Below, piece by piece: positions 35,454 through 43,711 of a stretch of DNA of 45,241 nt. The notes beneath the pieces are model-generated. The model was not told the origin of the DNA. It did not search any database and saw only the letters and a program-made list of their open reading frames with translations. Where the stretch lies: positions 1-45,241 of the forward strand of contig JANDJC010000022.1 of assembly GCA_024331045.1 (NCBI GenBank). The letters are read 5' to 3'. Source of the stretch: Nitrospira sp. Lineage in GTDB: Bacteria; Nitrospirota; Nitrospiria; Nitrospirales; Nitrospiraceae. Made by a program: the position numbers and the translations under genes. Position 1 is the first letter of the stretch. Every line of letters begins with the position of its first letter.

Positions 35454-37637
35454 TCACGAGGCGGCGAGTGCCGCCCCTTGGCGAGCCAAAGCCAACAGGC
35501 CCCGCACGTCCAAGATAAAGCCGACCGTTCCATCGCCCAGGATGGTAGCGCCCGCGATTCCCTCGACCTTGCGGAAGTTTTGTTCCATGCTCTTGATGAC
35601 CACCTGCTGCTGACCGATAATCTCGTCCACCATCACCGCCACCCGCTCCCCCTCGGTTTCCACAACCAATAGAATGGCTTTGGCGGGGTCGCGATGCTCG
35701 GGCTCCACGTTGAAGACTTCGTACAACCGAATCACTGGCAGGTAGAGACCCCGCACATCGATCAACTCTCCCTTGCCGACGATGGTTTTGACCGCCTCAA
35801 CCTTGGGTTGGATCGATTCAAGGATGGACAACATCGGAATGATGTAGGTTTCCCGGCCAACCCGGATCGTCATGCCCTCGATAATGGCCAGTGTCAATGG
35901 CAGTTTGAGCGTAAACGTCGTGCCCTTACCAAACGCAGTCTTAATCGAGACGGTGCCGCCCAACGCCTCGATGTTGCGCTTTACCACGTCCATGCCGACG
36001 CCCCGGCCAGAAAGATCGGACACCTGATCGGCGGTCGAGAAGCCGGGCTTCATGATCAGCGAATAGATCTGATCGTCGGAGAGGGATACGCCCTCCGGCA
36101 CCAGTCCTTGCCTGACCGCCTTGGCCAGGATCTTGTCGCGGTTCAAACCGCGACCATCATCTTCGACCGTGATGCAGATGTTGCCGCTCTCATGAAAAGC
36201 ATTCAGTTTGATGACCCCCGTTTCGGGCTTGTTGTTATCCAGCCGTTCCTCCGGCATTTCCAGCCCATGGTCCGCAGCATTGCGCACCAGATGGGTCAAG
36301 GGATCACCAATAGCTTCGATGACCGTTTTATCAAGCTCTGTTTCCTCGCCCGAGAGCACCAACTGGATTTTCTTGCCTAACTTGGCAGCTAAGTCACGGA
36401 CTAGCCGCGGGAAGCGGCTAAAGGCCGTTCCGATAGGCACCATGCGGATGCTCATCACCCGTTCTTGAATTTCTCTCGTGTTCCGTTCCAGTTGGGCGAT
36501 CCGCTCTTGCAACACGTGGAGCTGCTTCATGTCGAAGCGAGTTCCTAAATCGCTCAACATCGACTGGGTGATGACCAACTCCCCAACCAAGTTGATCAGT
36601 TTGTCGATCTTTGCGGTGTCAACACGAATGGAGGTTGGATCGGCTTTTTTCGCGTGGATGGCCGCTTCCATCTGCCGCTGCTTTTGCAGGGCTTCTTCGA
36701 GCTGCTGAGGCGTAACGGCTTTTTGTTCAATCAGGATCTCGCCGACACGCTTCTGCATGGCCAGTGCCCGATCCAATGTCTCTTTCGAAATGACGCCGCT
36801 CTCGACCAAAATACTTCCCAGCGGCTTTGGCGCCGTTTCTTCACACTCCAGCGGAGTAAGCGTCGATGTCGGTCGCGAATCGTGCGGCGGCTCCTCCGGC
36901 ATGGGGGCCGAAACGGGCACTTCTGTGATCGTTAGCGTGCTATCCTCTTCGACGAACTCAAACGTCGCTCGCACATCCCGCTCCGAGGCAGGGGTTTCCA
37001 AGCGCAGATCCCACGAGAGATAACAGATCTCAGGGTCGATCGATTGCAAATCCGGCAAGCGGGACGTATCCACCTTTAGAACCGATACCGTGCCGATTCG
37101 GTTCAGTTCGTTGAAGACCTGCAGCGGATCGAGCCCCCGCTGAAATATATTCTGTGGAGGGGTCCAATGGATGTCGAACGTGCGACGCGAACCGGGCATC
37201 GCCTTTGAGGAAGTTGGAAACGGTGACACCGATGGCGCTGGCCGACTTTCCGCGGAACAGGCAGCGGCAAGGGCCTCCGTCAATTGTTGGACTGTCGACG
37301 CTTCCGTCGGTTCGTTCGATTTGGCCGCGTCAATCAACAGTTTGAGGCAGTCCGTCGATTTGAGAAGCAAGTCGGAAATCGGCTGCGTCACGACTTTCTT
37401 GCCGCTCCGCAGCAAGTCCAGGAGCGTCTCCATCTTGTGGGTGAATTGCGCCACGAGATCGAAACCGAACATGCCACTCGCCCCTTTGATCGAATGGGCC
37501 GAGCGAAAAATCTTGTTCAACAAATCTAGATCACCGGGGCTCTGTTCGAGTTGAAGCAGCCCCTCCTCCATAATTGCGAGATGTTCGGCCGCTTCCTCGA
37601 AAAACGCGTCTTTGAATTGATCGAACTCGTTGCTCAT
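35454..37637 (-). CDS. cheA: Chemotaxis histidine kinase CheA
   Basis: A 727-residue kinase. P1 Hpt with His48 (RSAHSIKGASG), a P2-like CheY-docking domain at about 150-235, then an unusual tandem segment (about 271-322) in place of a plain linker: GSILVESGVISKETLDRAL and GEILIEQKAVTPQQLEEAL, resembling MshEN/GspE-N repeats. P3 dimerisation (about 340-400), P4 ATPase with HLVRNAADHGLE and GRGVGMDVVKRN, and a CheW-like P5 at the end. ATG behind CGGAGGA. It follows a cheY gene by 33 bp. Confidence 0.96.
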   Translation of the reverse strand: MSNEFDQFKDAFFEEAAEHLAIMEEGLLQLEQSPGDLDLLNKIFRSAHSIKGASGMFGFDLVAQFTHKMETLLDLLRSGKKVVTQPISDLLLKSTDCLKLLIDAAKSNEPTEASTVQQLTEALAAACSAESRPAPSVSPFPTSSKAMPGSRRTFDIHWTPPQNIFQRGLDPLQVFNELNRIGTVSVLKVDTSRLPDLQSIDPEICYLSWDLRLETPASERDVRATFEFVEEDSTLTITEVPVSAPMPEEPPHDSRPTSTLTPLECEETAPKPLGSILVESGVISKETLDRALAMQKRVGEILIEQKAVTPQQLEEALQKQRQMEAAIHAKKADPTSIRVDTAKIDKLINLVGELVITQSMLSDLGTRFDMKQLHVLQERIAQLERNTREIQERVMSIRMVPIGTAFSRFPRLVRDLAAKLGKKIQLVLSGEETELDKTVIEAIGDPLTHLVRNAADHGLEMPEERLDNNKPETGVIKLNAFHESGNICITVEDDGRGLNRDKILAKAVRQGLVPEGVSLSDDQIYSLIMKPGFSTADQVSDLSGRGVGMDVVKRNIEALGGTVSIKTAFGKGTTFTLKLPLTLAIIEGMTIRVGRETYIIPMLSILESIQPKVEAVKTIVGKGELIDVRGLYLPVIRLYEVFNVEPEHRDPAKAILLVVETEGERVAVMVDEIIGQQQVVIKSMEQNFRKVEGIAGATILGDGTVGFILDVRGLLALARQGAALAAS

Positions 37638-37670
37638 CGTCCTCCGCGCTCTCCCTGTTTGTCGTGCGAA

Positions 37671-38042
37671 TTACACCATCGGCAGGACCTTGGCGATGGT
37701 CTTGAGCAACACGTCGGGATTGAAAGGCTTGACGATCCATCCCGTGGCGCCGGCTTCCTTCCCCTGCATCTTCTTTTCGATTGCTGATTCAGTCGTCAGC
37801 ATCAAAATAGGGGTGTAACGAAAATCTGGGGTCTTCCGCAGTTCTCTAATCAGGGTAATGCCGTCCATTTCGGGCATATTGAGATCCGTCACGACGAGAT
37901 CCATTTTTTTGCCCGCGACCTTGGCCACGGCATCTCTGCCGTTTTCCGCCTGGATGACCGTAAAACCAGCGTTCGTCAGCGTAAAGGCGACCATCTGGCG
38001 CATGGTGGGCGAATCATCGACGACAAGCGCGGTTTTCCCCAT
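37671..38042 (-). CDS. cheY: CheY response regulator, copy next to cheA
   Basis: A 123-residue single receiver. The acidic pocket is VVDDSP, phospho-Asp in VVTDLNMPEMDG, Thr in LMLTTES and Lys in IVKPFNPD. These are the CheY-type residues for motor or kinase control. The ATG follows GGGGGAGGAGAGGG. Its position between the CheZ-like gene and cheA suggests it is the main or dedicated substrate of this CheA. Confidence 0.95.
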   Translation of the reverse strand: MGKTALVVDDSPTMRQMVAFTLTNAGFTVIQAENGRDAVAKVAGKKMDLVVTDLNMPEMDGITLIRELRKTPDFRYTPILMLTTESAIEKKMQGKEAGATGWIVKPFNPDVLLKTIAKVLPMV

Positions 38043-38110
38043 CCCTCTCCTCCCCCTTCGACATCCCTGACTGGCTGTTGCCAGCCTCATCATTCCGCAT
38101 TGCGCCCCCG

Positions 38111-38641
38111 TTAAAACAGCGTTACCGATCCTGCCTCTTCTTCTCCCTCAGAAGGTATCCCATCCACAGACCGCCGATCCCAGCCACGGGCAGCTGTGGC
38201 TTCACTCCACCGTGCCGTCAAGGCAACAACGTGCTTCTCCTGTTCCAGTGATGGAACAGCCGAACTCCTCTTCGCCCCGCTCTCTAACAACTTTTTCAGA
38301 TGGTCTCCCATTTCTTGCAATAGTCCGCCGACTCGTTCCAATCGTTGACGGGTAACGTCCTGAAACTGCAACGCCGTCACGATGTGAGACAGACTTGCGG
38401 CTCGATCACCCTCCCCAGTCCCGAGCGAAGCCAAAACACGAAGGTGTGCGGCCAGATCCATCGCGGCGCCTTCAGTCATTTGAGTGACGGCGCTCATTTC
38501 CTCTTTTAGAAGGGGAATCACCTGGACAATGGCCGAGGCGACCGTTTTCCACGCTCGGAGCTGTTCACGAAGTTGCCGGTTCTCTGCGACGACTGGCAGC
38601 TCCTCGCCCTCGTTCCACACCTCGTTGTCTTCGTTGGTCAT
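38111..38641 (-). CDS. CheZ-like phosphatase with VTLF C-terminus
   Basis: A 176-residue, mainly helical protein. The segment SHIVTALQFQDVTRQRLERV carries Asp95 and Gln99 in the same DxxxQ spacing and context as the CheZ catalytic helix (FQDLTGQ). A long preceding helix (LREQLRAWKTVASAIVQVI) fits the CheZ hairpin. The C-terminus is not the usual CheZ LGF tail but ends EAGSVTLF, like CheD of this operon. It lies directly upstream of cheY, its probable target. ATG at 38641; the open frame upstream overlaps the STAS gene and is not used. Confidence 0.75.
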   Translation of the reverse strand: MTNEDNEVWNEGEELPVVAENRQLREQLRAWKTVASAIVQVIPLLKEEMSAVTQMTEGAAMDLAAHLRVLASLGTGEGDRAASLSHIVTALQFQDVTRQRLERVGGLLQEMGDHLKKLLESGAKRSSAVPSLEQEKHVVALTARWSEATAARGWDRRSVDGIPSEGEEEAGSVTLF

Positions 38642-38661
38642 CGACGCTTGACGGTCCAGCA

Positions 38662-38925
38662 CTACTCGCTCAGGGGTTCCAAGAAGCCAAGTTGGTTGAA
38701 CGTTGCCTGGAGGACTTCCGAGATTCCCGCGACAAACATCCGCCCCTCCTTCTTGGCGGCCCAGAGCAACTGGACTGCCGCTGTATCCACACGCCCCACC
38801 CGGCTGAGGTCCAGCGATACGAGCCCTTCGTTTTGAAACAGTGTGAGGAGCGACTTTTTGAACTCTTCGACTTCGAAGATCGTGAGATCCCCCGTGGGAA
38901 CTAACAGTCTTGCATTGTCCGTCAT
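38662..38925 (-). CDS. Small STAS-domain protein with Thr at the switch position
   Basis: An 87-residue STAS domain: LVPTGDLTIFEVEEFKK, LVSLDLSRVGRVDTAAVQLL, and a final helix region VLQATFNQLGFLEPL. Where SpoIIAA-like proteins have DSSGLG this one has D47-T48-A-A-V, so a Thr would be the phospho-site, if any. Similar small STAS proteins accompany chemotaxis operons in other bacteria. It sits 20 bp ahead of the CheZ-like gene and may be its partner. Confidence 0.85.
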   Translation of the reverse strand: MTDNARLLVPTGDLTIFEVEEFKKSLLTLFQNEGLVSLDLSRVGRVDTAAVQLLWAAKKEGRMFVAGISEVLQATFNQLGFLEPLSE

Positions 38926-39100
38926 GTCTCAGCCCCAGCCTTATCAGCCATCGCGCCGACCGCTTCATTACAAGCCGACTTTTCCGGTCGAGCAGATCTT
39001 GCTGCGTGCCCTATCGGTTGCTTGATCAGGATTCTTAAGAGGGTCCGTCCGGAGCCAGCCAGGTTCATCGGCCCTCGGCCCTTGCATTGATGAGATCGGT

Positions 39101-39940
39101 CTAGAAACCAGGGCTCCTCATCTGGTTCAACACTGGCGGCGGGACGTCGATCTGTCTTCCTACTGGGTCATCTGGCGGCTCGGTGGCATCTTGTTCGCCA
39201 TCCCCGAAAGAGGGCGAAACGACAGAAGGTGCCTGTTCCAGGATGACGATTTCCACTCGCCTGTTTTTTGCCCGTTGATCCGGTGTCAAATTAGGCACCA
39301 CCGGCCTGGTGTCCCCATAGCCGACCGCCGCAAGATGGTCGGGCGGCACACCATAGAGCTCCGATAGCACACGAACCACCATCACAGCCCTCGCCGCAGA
39401 CAGTTCCCAGTTTGATGGAAACTGGGCCGTCTTGATCGGCACATTGTCCGTATGGCCCTCAACGCGAACGTGCCGGTTCAATTCGAGGAGCACGTTCGCC
39501 AGACCTTTGAGAAATGACAGGGCTTCCTGACGAACCGTGGCTTCCCCACTGTTGAACAACACACTGTCCGGGATCGTAATGATGATGTCTCCATCGTCTT
39601 TTTGCAGCATATGGATCAACGCAAATTGGGATGACGTCTGGGACGCCTTGACCAGCTCGCGCAGGCGTCGGACGGTAATTTCTTTCGATCCCGGGACAGA
39701 CGGCGACCTCAGAGCCGGCCGATATTGGCCGACGCTGAACAGCATCTGTGACACCTCAGGATTGGACAAGGGACGGAGCGCCGCTCGGATCGACTCACTG
39801 ACCGTGCGGAACTTTCCCTCATTGAGAGCCGATACCGAATACATCACCACGAAGAAGGCAAACAGCAGGGTGATGAAGTCAGCATACGACACCAGCCACC
39901 GTTCATGGTTTTCGTGTTCTTCGTGTTTGTGCTTCGCCAT
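39101..39940 (-). CDS. motB: Flagellar stator protein MotB
   Basis: The peptidoglycan-anchoring half of the proton-driven stator. 279 residues: basic N-terminus, one membrane helix with the ion-carrying Asp21 (SYADFITLLFAFFVVMYS), a linker with the plug region, and an OmpA-like domain (VEGHTDNVPIK, SAARAVMVVRVL, NRRVEIVI). A 45-residue acidic, Pro-rich tail follows. No second Asp or Na+-specific signature is obvious. It follows motA by 93 bp. Confidence 0.95.
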   Translation of the reverse strand: MAKHKHEEHENHERWLVSYADFITLLFAFFVVMYSVSALNEGKFRTVSESIRAALRPLSNPEVSQMLFSVGQYRPALRSPSVPGSKEITVRRLRELVKASQTSSQFALIHMLQKDDGDIIITIPDSVLFNSGEATVRQEALSFLKGLANVLLELNRHVRVEGHTDNVPIKTAQFPSNWELSAARAVMVVRVLSELYGVPPDHLAAVGYGDTRPVVPNLTPDQRAKNRRVEIVILEQAPSVVSPSFGDGEQDATEPPDDPVGRQIDVPPPVLNQMRSPGF

Positions 39941-40033
39941 TGAAGCCCCCTTCGCTGGACAGCAGAGGATCCCTCGTCAGTTCGCCAGTTCCTCTGGTGA
40001 TGGAGAACCGAGAACGTTCTTGCTGCCGACCGT

Positions 40034-40804
40034 TCACTTCTTGGCCGGTTTCGACCGTTCGGCCGGTGAGAGGAACCCTTCAAGCTTTTCCTGTAACAGC
40101 CGTGGGTTCTCTCCATGAGCCAACCCCACCAGTCCCACAATGGCCAAATTCTTCGCGGTGGTTTCTTCTTTGAGTTTCAATTTGATCTTATTAGCAAGGG
40201 GCAAAAAAAACAGATTCGCTGATCCCACGCCATACACCGTGGCCACGAAGGCCACGGCGATACCTCCCCCCAATTTCGATGGATCAGCCAGATTTTCCAT
40301 GACATGGATCAGGCCCAGCACCGCTCCCAGAATTCCGATAGTGGGAGCATAGCCACCGGCCGCTTCCCACACCTTGGCCGCTTTGAGTCCTTCCTCCTCG
40401 TAGTGTTCGACTTCAACCTCCAAAATCTCATGGACGGCTTTGGGATCCGTTCCATCAACGATCAGTTGAACTCCTTTTTTCATGAAAGGGTCCTTGATTT
40501 CCTTGAGTTTGCTTTCCAGCGCCAACAATCCCTGCTTCCTCGATACGTTGGCCAGGTCGAGGATGAGTTTGATCGTCGCTTTGTTGTCGATGCGGGGTCC
40601 GGAGATGGCCATCGATAACGCACCGACGGCTTTGAGGAGAACGGGCAATGGCGTCTGTACAAAACAGGCGCCAATCGTCCCACCGATCACGATGATGAAC
40701 GCGGTCAACTGGAGGATGGAGCTTAAGTGACCGCCTTCCAGCGCCTGGCCACCGATGATGGCGCCTAGTGCCAGCACGATGCCAATGATCGTGGCGATAT
40801 CCAT
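40034..40804 (-). CDS. motA: Flagellar stator protein MotA
   Basis: A 256-residue four-helix inner-membrane stator subunit. Membrane segments include IATIIGIVLALGAIIGGQAL, LTAFIIVIGGTIGACFVQT, the TM3 region YAPTIGILGAVLGLIHVMEN and TM4 GIAVAFVATVYGVGSANLFF. The cytoplasmic loop has the charged residues (ALESKLKEIKDPFMKKG) that contact FliG. The start has no strong ribosome site. About 160 bp of A/T-richer sequence separates it from cheZ and may hold a promoter, but no clean box was found. Confidence 0.95.
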   Translation of the reverse strand: MDIATIIGIVLALGAIIGGQALEGGHLSSILQLTAFIIVIGGTIGACFVQTPLPVLLKAVGALSMAISGPRIDNKATIKLILDLANVSRKQGLLALESKLKEIKDPFMKKGVQLIVDGTDPKAVHEILEVEVEHYEEEGLKAAKVWEAAGGYAPTIGILGAVLGLIHVMENLADPSKLGGGIAVAFVATVYGVGSANLFFLPLANKIKLKLKEETTAKNLAIVGLVGLAHGENPRLLQEKLEGFLSPAERSKPAKK

Positions 40805-40963
40805 TTATTTTATTCTCTGCTCATGATGTCAGATGCCATCGGATTAGGCGCGACAACCTTTCCGTCGGACAAGGGCATCAACTAGCTCGTGGCTGATTTC
40901 CAATGCTCGATCGTTTTTGATCTCTCTTCGCCACGATGATCGTGTCTGACGCCACTCCACTTG

Positions 40964-41572
40964 CTACTCAAAGCCGAATTTCGCCAAGATTTCGTCCGCC
41001 ACCCGCTGCTTCATGGCACTATCCCGCGACTGTCCGAGCTCTTTGAGCAACTCGCCTACCCGTCCTTCGAGCCGCCCGCCATTTCCGTTGGGTTTGTCCC
41101 CCAACACCACGACAAGCTTGACAAGCTTTTCGCGCACATCCTCCAGAATCGCTACCAACTTCTTGACCCGTTGGGCCGCCAGATCTTGGAAGGAGAGCGC
41201 CGTCATGATGTTGGTAAGCCGCCGTTCGTCTTGATTCAAGATAGCCAAGACCTGCTCCACTCGGCCGGCAAGGTCGCCTTGGCCAATTGCTCGCAGGTCA
41301 CCGGCGATGGCGCGACATTCTCGCGTCACCGTGGCACGATCCTCCTGCATCAGCTCTGTCAACCTCATCACTTCCATTGCCCCTTCTTCCGTCATCTTGA
41401 CGAGATCAGTCAGGTGGGATGTCACCGTCGGCAGTTCCAAACTGCTCTCGGCAACGGGGCGACCGATCTCGGCAACGGTCTTCATGGCGTGTTCGACAAA
41501 CCGCGCCAAGGCTCCAATTTCTTTATAGATCGCCTCGGCCCGCTGCTCGGCATTCATGGGGTGGGGATTCAT
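40964..41572 (-). CDS. cheZ: CheY-P phosphatase CheZ
   Basis: A 202-residue helical phosphatase. The catalytic helix is LTNIMTALSFQDLAAQRVKK with Asp130 and Gln134 in CheZ positions. The C-terminus ADEILAKFGFE resembles the CheY-binding tail of enteric CheZ (DDLLDSLGF). The start ATG at 41572 follows AAAGGA; the upstream extension of the frame into cheY is discarded. It lies between cheY and motA. Confidence 0.9.
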   Translation of the reverse strand: MNPHPMNAEQRAEAIYKEIGALARFVEHAMKTVAEIGRPVAESSLELPTVTSHLTDLVKMTEEGAMEVMRLTELMQEDRATVTRECRAIAGDLRAIGQGDLAGRVEQVLAILNQDERRLTNIMTALSFQDLAAQRVKKLVAILEDVREKLVKLVVVLGDKPNGNGGRLEGRVGELLKELGQSRDSAMKQRVADEILAKFGFE

Positions 41573-41633
41573 CGCGGCCGGATCCTTTCTTGTCCATGCA
41601 GGGGGGAAATTCTCCCTGTTCTGGTCTATTTGT

Positions 41634-42014
41634 CTATTTGAAGATCTTGTTGAGTTTGTCCTGCATTGTTTCCGCCGTAAATGGTTTGACAATATAATTG
41701 CTAACACCAGCCTGAATCGCCTCAATGAGATTGCTCTGTTGAGCCTCCGCCGTCACCATGAGAACGGGAATCGACTTCAGCTTTTCATCTGCTCTGATCG
41801 CCCGCAACATATCGATGCCGGTCATCACCGGCATGTTCCAATCGGACACAACCAGCCCATAGGGCTCCGCCTTTAGCTTTTGCAACGCTTCGACGCCGTT
41901 TTCCGCCTCATCCACCCGATTGAATCCGAGCTGCTTCAGCACGTTCTTGACGATTCTCCTCATCGTCGCCATATCGTCGACGACGAGCACTTTCATGGTC
42001 GGATCAGCCGGCAT
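41634..42014 (-). CDS. cheY: CheY response regulator, copy next to cheZ
   Basis: A 126-residue receiver closely resembling enteric Che[21 protein letters not shown], phospho-Asp in [13 protein letters not shown], Thr/Ala switch (LMVTAEAQQ), Lys in [11 protein letters not shown]. Adjacent to cheZ and motAB, it is the better candidate for the motor-binding CheY, while the copy next to cheA may be a phosphate sink or a second output. ATG behind ATGGAGGG. Confidence 0.96.
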   Translation of the reverse strand: MPADPTMKVLVVDDMATMRRIVKNVLKQLGFNRVDEAENGVEALQKLKAEPYGLVVSDWNMPVMTGIDMLRAIRADEKLKSIPVLMVTAEAQQSNLIEAIQAGVSNYIVKPFTAETMQDKLNKIFK

Positions 42015-42206
42015 AAAATCCCTCCATCACGCACCCAGACCGAAAGACTCGGCGCCGCGAGGGCACCGCCACCGTTCCTCTTGCCTCACACAACAATGCA
42101 CCACACATTTGGCTGTTTCATCACGTTTCTCTCCACAGGCAAATTCCCGCTCAAACTTGTGGGCACGGGAGATCCAAGAAGAGAGCTTGCTCCGGCTGTT
42201 TCCCAG

Positions 42207-42455
42207 CTAACTTTGCTGGGAGCGAGCGCGGAGCCATTCGTGGATGTCGCGTCGAAGAAAACGCCAGTGCTTGCCGATTTTGGAAGCCGGCAACTCGCCG
42301 AGCCTGGCAAGTTTGTACACCGTCGATTTGGGAACCCGAAGAAAACGCGCCACATCCGTCACCGTCAGAATCTCCCCGTAGGATTCCGTCGCCCCATCCG
42401 AAGGAGAATCCACCGTCTGAGGTTCTATCATTCTTGCTGATTCAGCTTCCGTCAT
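42207..42455 (-). CDS. Excisionase-family HTH DNA-binding protein
   Basis: An 82-residue protein with a C-terminal MerR/excisionase-type helix-turn-helix: TVTDVARFLRVPKSTVYKLA, then LPASKIGKHWRFLRRDIHEW. The first 25 residues are acidic and Ser/Thr-rich. Start ATG at 42455; the frame is open to 42536 with a TTG start. It is separated by 192 bp from the downstream cheY and by about 80 bp from the Cache gene, so it may regulate this cluster. No integrase or phage genes are nearby. Confidence 0.85.
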   Translation of the reverse strand: MTEAESARMIEPQTVDSPSDGATESYGEILTVTDVARFLRVPKSTVYKLARLGELPASKIGKHWRFLRRDIHEWLRARSQQS

Positions 42456-42537
42456 GGCAGTGACCCTATCGGCGGAGACGATGACAAACTTAAGCGCGGC
42501 GCCCGCCGCCGTTGACAGCGCTGCGCCCTCATCCAAC

Positions 42538-43566
42538 CTACCGAAGTTTCCTCACAATGACTCCGTACCATCCCAAGCCGTCATACTCTTGATAACCAAT
42601 CGTCCTGGCAAAGGCCGTCACCTCATGATCATCATTGACATAATATCCCCGTTGCTTTCCCTGATGCTTGAGGACAAACGGCTGGAGCAGCCCACGATCA
42701 TCGGAGGCCGCGATGACACGCAATTCTCGGTCGAGCAGGAGCACTCTCGTTCGTTTCCACTCGGATTCCGAAAATGAGGGCTCCTTCTGCACGATGATTC
42801 GCGACTGAATATCCCAATCAAACACCACGCCGAGCACGCCGATAGCTTTTCCGTCTGTCTGCCCATCTTTTCGCACAGCGGTGGCGTAGACGGCGGTCAG
42901 CTTGTTATCGTGCAGCGCATCATAGCCCACGTCATCCACGGCATACTGCTCGCCGTTGACCGTTGCCATCGCCTTTCTGAACCAGGATACCTTGGACACG
43001 TCGCCGCCAACGACTTTGGGGTATTTGTCCGGCCGGGAACAAGCCACGATGGCTCCATCAGCGCCAACGAGCACCAGATTCACATACACCGTGTAGAATC
43101 GATTGATCAGAGCCAACCGCTGGCCAGCCCGGCGAACCGACGTTTGATCCTTCGTTTCCAATGCCTGAACCAACGCCTCATCCGTCGCCCACCACCGCAC
43201 ATCGGCGGTTCGTTCATAAAGATTTCTCACGATCAATTGCACCAGCGTCTGCGCTTTTTCAGAGAGACGGTCACACTCCTGATCGGTAAATCGCCGGTCC
43301 AGTTCGCTGGTCTCTGAGCGGATTTTTCCCAGTTCCTTCGAGGCCTCCGCCGCTTGGGAAGCCAAATTCTTGACCTCGGTGGCGACCACTGCAAATCCCC
43401 GCCCTGCGTCACCAGCCCTGGCTGCTTCGATGGAGGCGTTTAAAGACAGGATCGTGATCTCACTCGTAATTCGCGCATTGACTAGTCGGTGATCTTCAAT
43501 TTGCCGTTCAATGCGGCCAATGATATCCTTGATATCGGCTTCGTTGATGAGTTCGGCCGTCTCCAT
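42538..43566 (-). CDS. Soluble protein with N-terminal MCP tip and C-terminal Cache-like sensor
   Basis: A 342-residue protein with reversed domain order. Residues about 20-80 carry a short piece of chemoreceptor signalling hairpin: [20 protein letters not shown], then [20 protein letters not shown], in the tip register. It lacks methylation helices and membrane segments. Residues about 90-335 look like a Cache/PAS-type sensor ([55 protein letters not shown]). ATG behind CGGAGGAG. It may bind CheA/CheW through the tip while sensing a cytoplasmic ligand. Why a Cache domain, normally periplasmic, is cytoplasmic is unclear. Confidence 0.82.
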   Translation of the reverse strand: METAELINEADIKDIIGRIERQIEDHRLVNARITSEITILSLNASIEAARAGDAGRGFAVVATEVKNLASQAAEASKELGKIRSETSELDRRFTDQECDRLSEKAQTLVQLIVRNLYERTADVRWWATDEALVQALETKDQTSVRRAGQRLALINRFYTVYVNLVLVGADGAIVACSRPDKYPKVVGGDVSKVSWFRKAMATVNGEQYAVDDVGYDALHDNKLTAVYATAVRKDGQTDGKAIGVLGVVFDWDIQSRIIVQKEPSFSESEWKRTRVLLLDRELRVIAASDDRGLLQPFVLKHQGKQRGYYVNDDHEVTAFARTIGYQEYDGLGWYGVIVRKLR

Positions 43567-43711
43567 CGTCTCCTCCGCTTTACACTTGCACTTTACACTT
43601 GGGCTTCCCTCACAGGGCGGTTCGCCGTCGGCCGTTCCACCTCGGGCGTTGGTCCAAACACCTCTGGTCACGTCTCACTACAAAACCGAGCCGGCGAAAC
43701 CGACGGGAGGT

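Noticed and set aside
38641..38968. N-terminal extension of the CheZ-like gene
   Set aside because: The extension lies wholly across the STAS gene in another frame and has shadow-type composition; the ATG at 38641 starts the helical protein.
42015..42206. Possible c-di-GMP riboswitch upstream of cheY
   Set aside because: Checked because of the c-di-GMP theme. The conserved GEMM core sequences were not found; only unrelated short stems are present.
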